The notes below the pieces were generated by a model, which saw nothing but the letters and a program-made list of their open reading frames with translations, was not told the origin of the DNA and made no database searches. From contig JASHRH010000004.1 of the NCBI GenBank assembly GCA_030037475.1, positions 1-40,235 of the forward strand: 40,235 nt of DNA, read 5' to 3'. Position numbers and translations under genes: made by a program. Position 1 is the stretch's first letter; each line of letters begins with the position of its first letter. This document shows positions 39,645 through 40,235 of the stretch, in pieces. The stretch comes from Acidobacteriaceae bacterium. Lineage in GTDB: Bacteria > Acidobacteriota > Terriglobia > Terriglobales > Acidobacteriaceae.

Positions 39645-40235
39645 TTACCTCCTCTCCGCCGCCCGCAGCTTCGCGCTGCGTGCCCGCGGATTGCGATCCG
39701 TCTCCTCCGCTTCCGCCGTCTCCGGCTTCCGCGTCAGCACTTCCCAAACTCCCTGCCGCGCTCCCTCGCGCAGCGCATCTTTCACCCTCCGGTCCTCCAG
39801 CGAGTGGAAGCTGATCACCACCAGCCTTCCGCCCGGCTTCAGCAGCCCCGGAGCTGCTTCGAGCAGCGCGTCAATCTCGCTCAGCTCGGCGTTCACATAA
39901 ATGCGGAGAGCCTGAAAGGTCCTGGTCGCCGGGTGAATCCGATGAGCTTGCTCGGCGGGGTCGTAGTGCCGCCCGCGCTGCGGTTTCATTGCCGGGGCGG
40001 CGGCCGCGACGATTCGGGCCAGTTGCGCCGTCGTCGTCACAGGCCGCGCCCGAGCAATGGCTCTGGCGATTCTCCGCGACCTCCTTTCCTCTCCGAATTC
40101 GTAAATCACATCGGCGAGCTCTTTTTCGCCCATCTGATTTACCACCTGTTCGGCGGTCATCCCCTGCCGCGGATTCATCCGCATATCCAGGGGCCCTTCC
40201 GCCTGAAAACTGAATCCCCGCTGCGCTTCCTCCAG
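39645..40235 (-). CDS. rsmH: 16S rRNA m4C1402 methyltransferase RsmH, C-terminal part (runs off window)
   Basis: RsmH (MraW) methylates N4 of C1402 in 16S rRNA using S-adenosylmethionine, and is the usual first or second gene of the dcw cluster. The 196 residues present start in the middle of the protein ([19 protein letters not shown]). They include the helical substrate domain [31 protein letters not shown] and the segment [22 protein letters not shown]. The C-terminal [21 protein letters not shown] precedes the basic tail [14 protein letters not shown]. The start and the glycine-rich SAM loop lie beyond 40235. Repeats follow the stop. Confidence 0.95.
   Translation of the reverse strand: MEEAQRGFSFQAEGPLDMRMNPRQGMTAEQVVNQMGEKELADVIYEFGEERRSRRIARAIARARPVTTTAQLARIVAAAAPAMKPQRGRHYDPAEQAHRIHPATRTFQALRIYVNAELSEIDALLEAAPGLLKPGGRLVVISFHSLEDRRVKDALREGARQGVWEVLTRKPETAEAEETDRNPRARSAKLRAAERR

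Overview
The window is a GC-rich stretch of a Gram-negative-type bacterial chromosome. LpxB and an MsbA-like exporter argue for lipid A and an outer membrane. MurE carries the DNPR motif of meso-diaminopimelate ligases. The mix of a GlgE/TreS-maltokinase alpha-glucan operon, a DUF5597-type GH35 enzyme, a tandem ThyX-like protein, a PASTA-bearing FtsI and many small palindromic and tandem repeats looks most like an acidobacterium of the Terriglobia/Acidobacteriaceae type. That placement is an inference from gene content, not from a database search. No rRNA, tRNA or CRISPR array was seen.

Layout. 1-2719 (minus): ABC exporter followed by lpxB, which runs off the left edge. 2808-3489: a vapBC toxin-antitoxin pair with a palindromic operator. 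3568-6987 (plus): hemW, threonine aldolase and a membrane-anchored family 2 glycosyltransferase. 7126-14466 (plus): glgE, a treS-maltokinase fusion, a degenerate glycosyltransferase-like protein and a TM-helix-repeat membrane protein. The first three make a compact operon for trehalose to maltose-1-phosphate to alpha-glucan. 14531-16602 (minus): tsaE overlapped with the NAD(P)HX repair fusion. 16653-24350: a secreted GH35 enzyme, a small secreted protein, a GT39-like membrane protein, fabG, a DUF2071 protein and the ThyX-like protein. Two copies of a 109/108-bp nested-palindrome element lie in this part. 24428-25246 (minus): an RsbW-like kinase and an RsbV-like STAS protein. 25504-26582 (plus): a superinfection-immunity-like membrane protein and a secreted Gly/Tyr-rich repeat protein with a foldable leader.

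26636-40235 (minus) is the division and cell wall (dcw) cluster. In transcription order it reads rsmH (partial), ftsL, ftsI, [secreted alpha/beta hydrolase], murE, murF, mraY, murD, ftsW, murG. It makes the UDP-MurNAc-pentapeptide, lipid I and lipid II, and the septal SEDS/PBP synthase pair. The order is classical, with two departures. A hydrolase and a small opposite-strand gene sit between ftsI and murE, where a second promoter is likely. The cluster also stops at murG, with no murC, ddl, ftsQ, ftsA or ftsZ following.

The most unusual feature is the repeat content. Degenerate 15-bp direct repeats (about AGGGATGAAGCGGTT) start right after the stop codons of at least five genes, each array oriented with its own gene, so convergent gene pairs are separated by inverted arrays. 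Related short repeats and GC-rich hairpins have also entered reading frames of essential wall genes: about 65 residues in murF, about 15 in murE next to the P-loop helix, and a repeat-derived linker before the PASTA domain of ftsI. All frames stay open.
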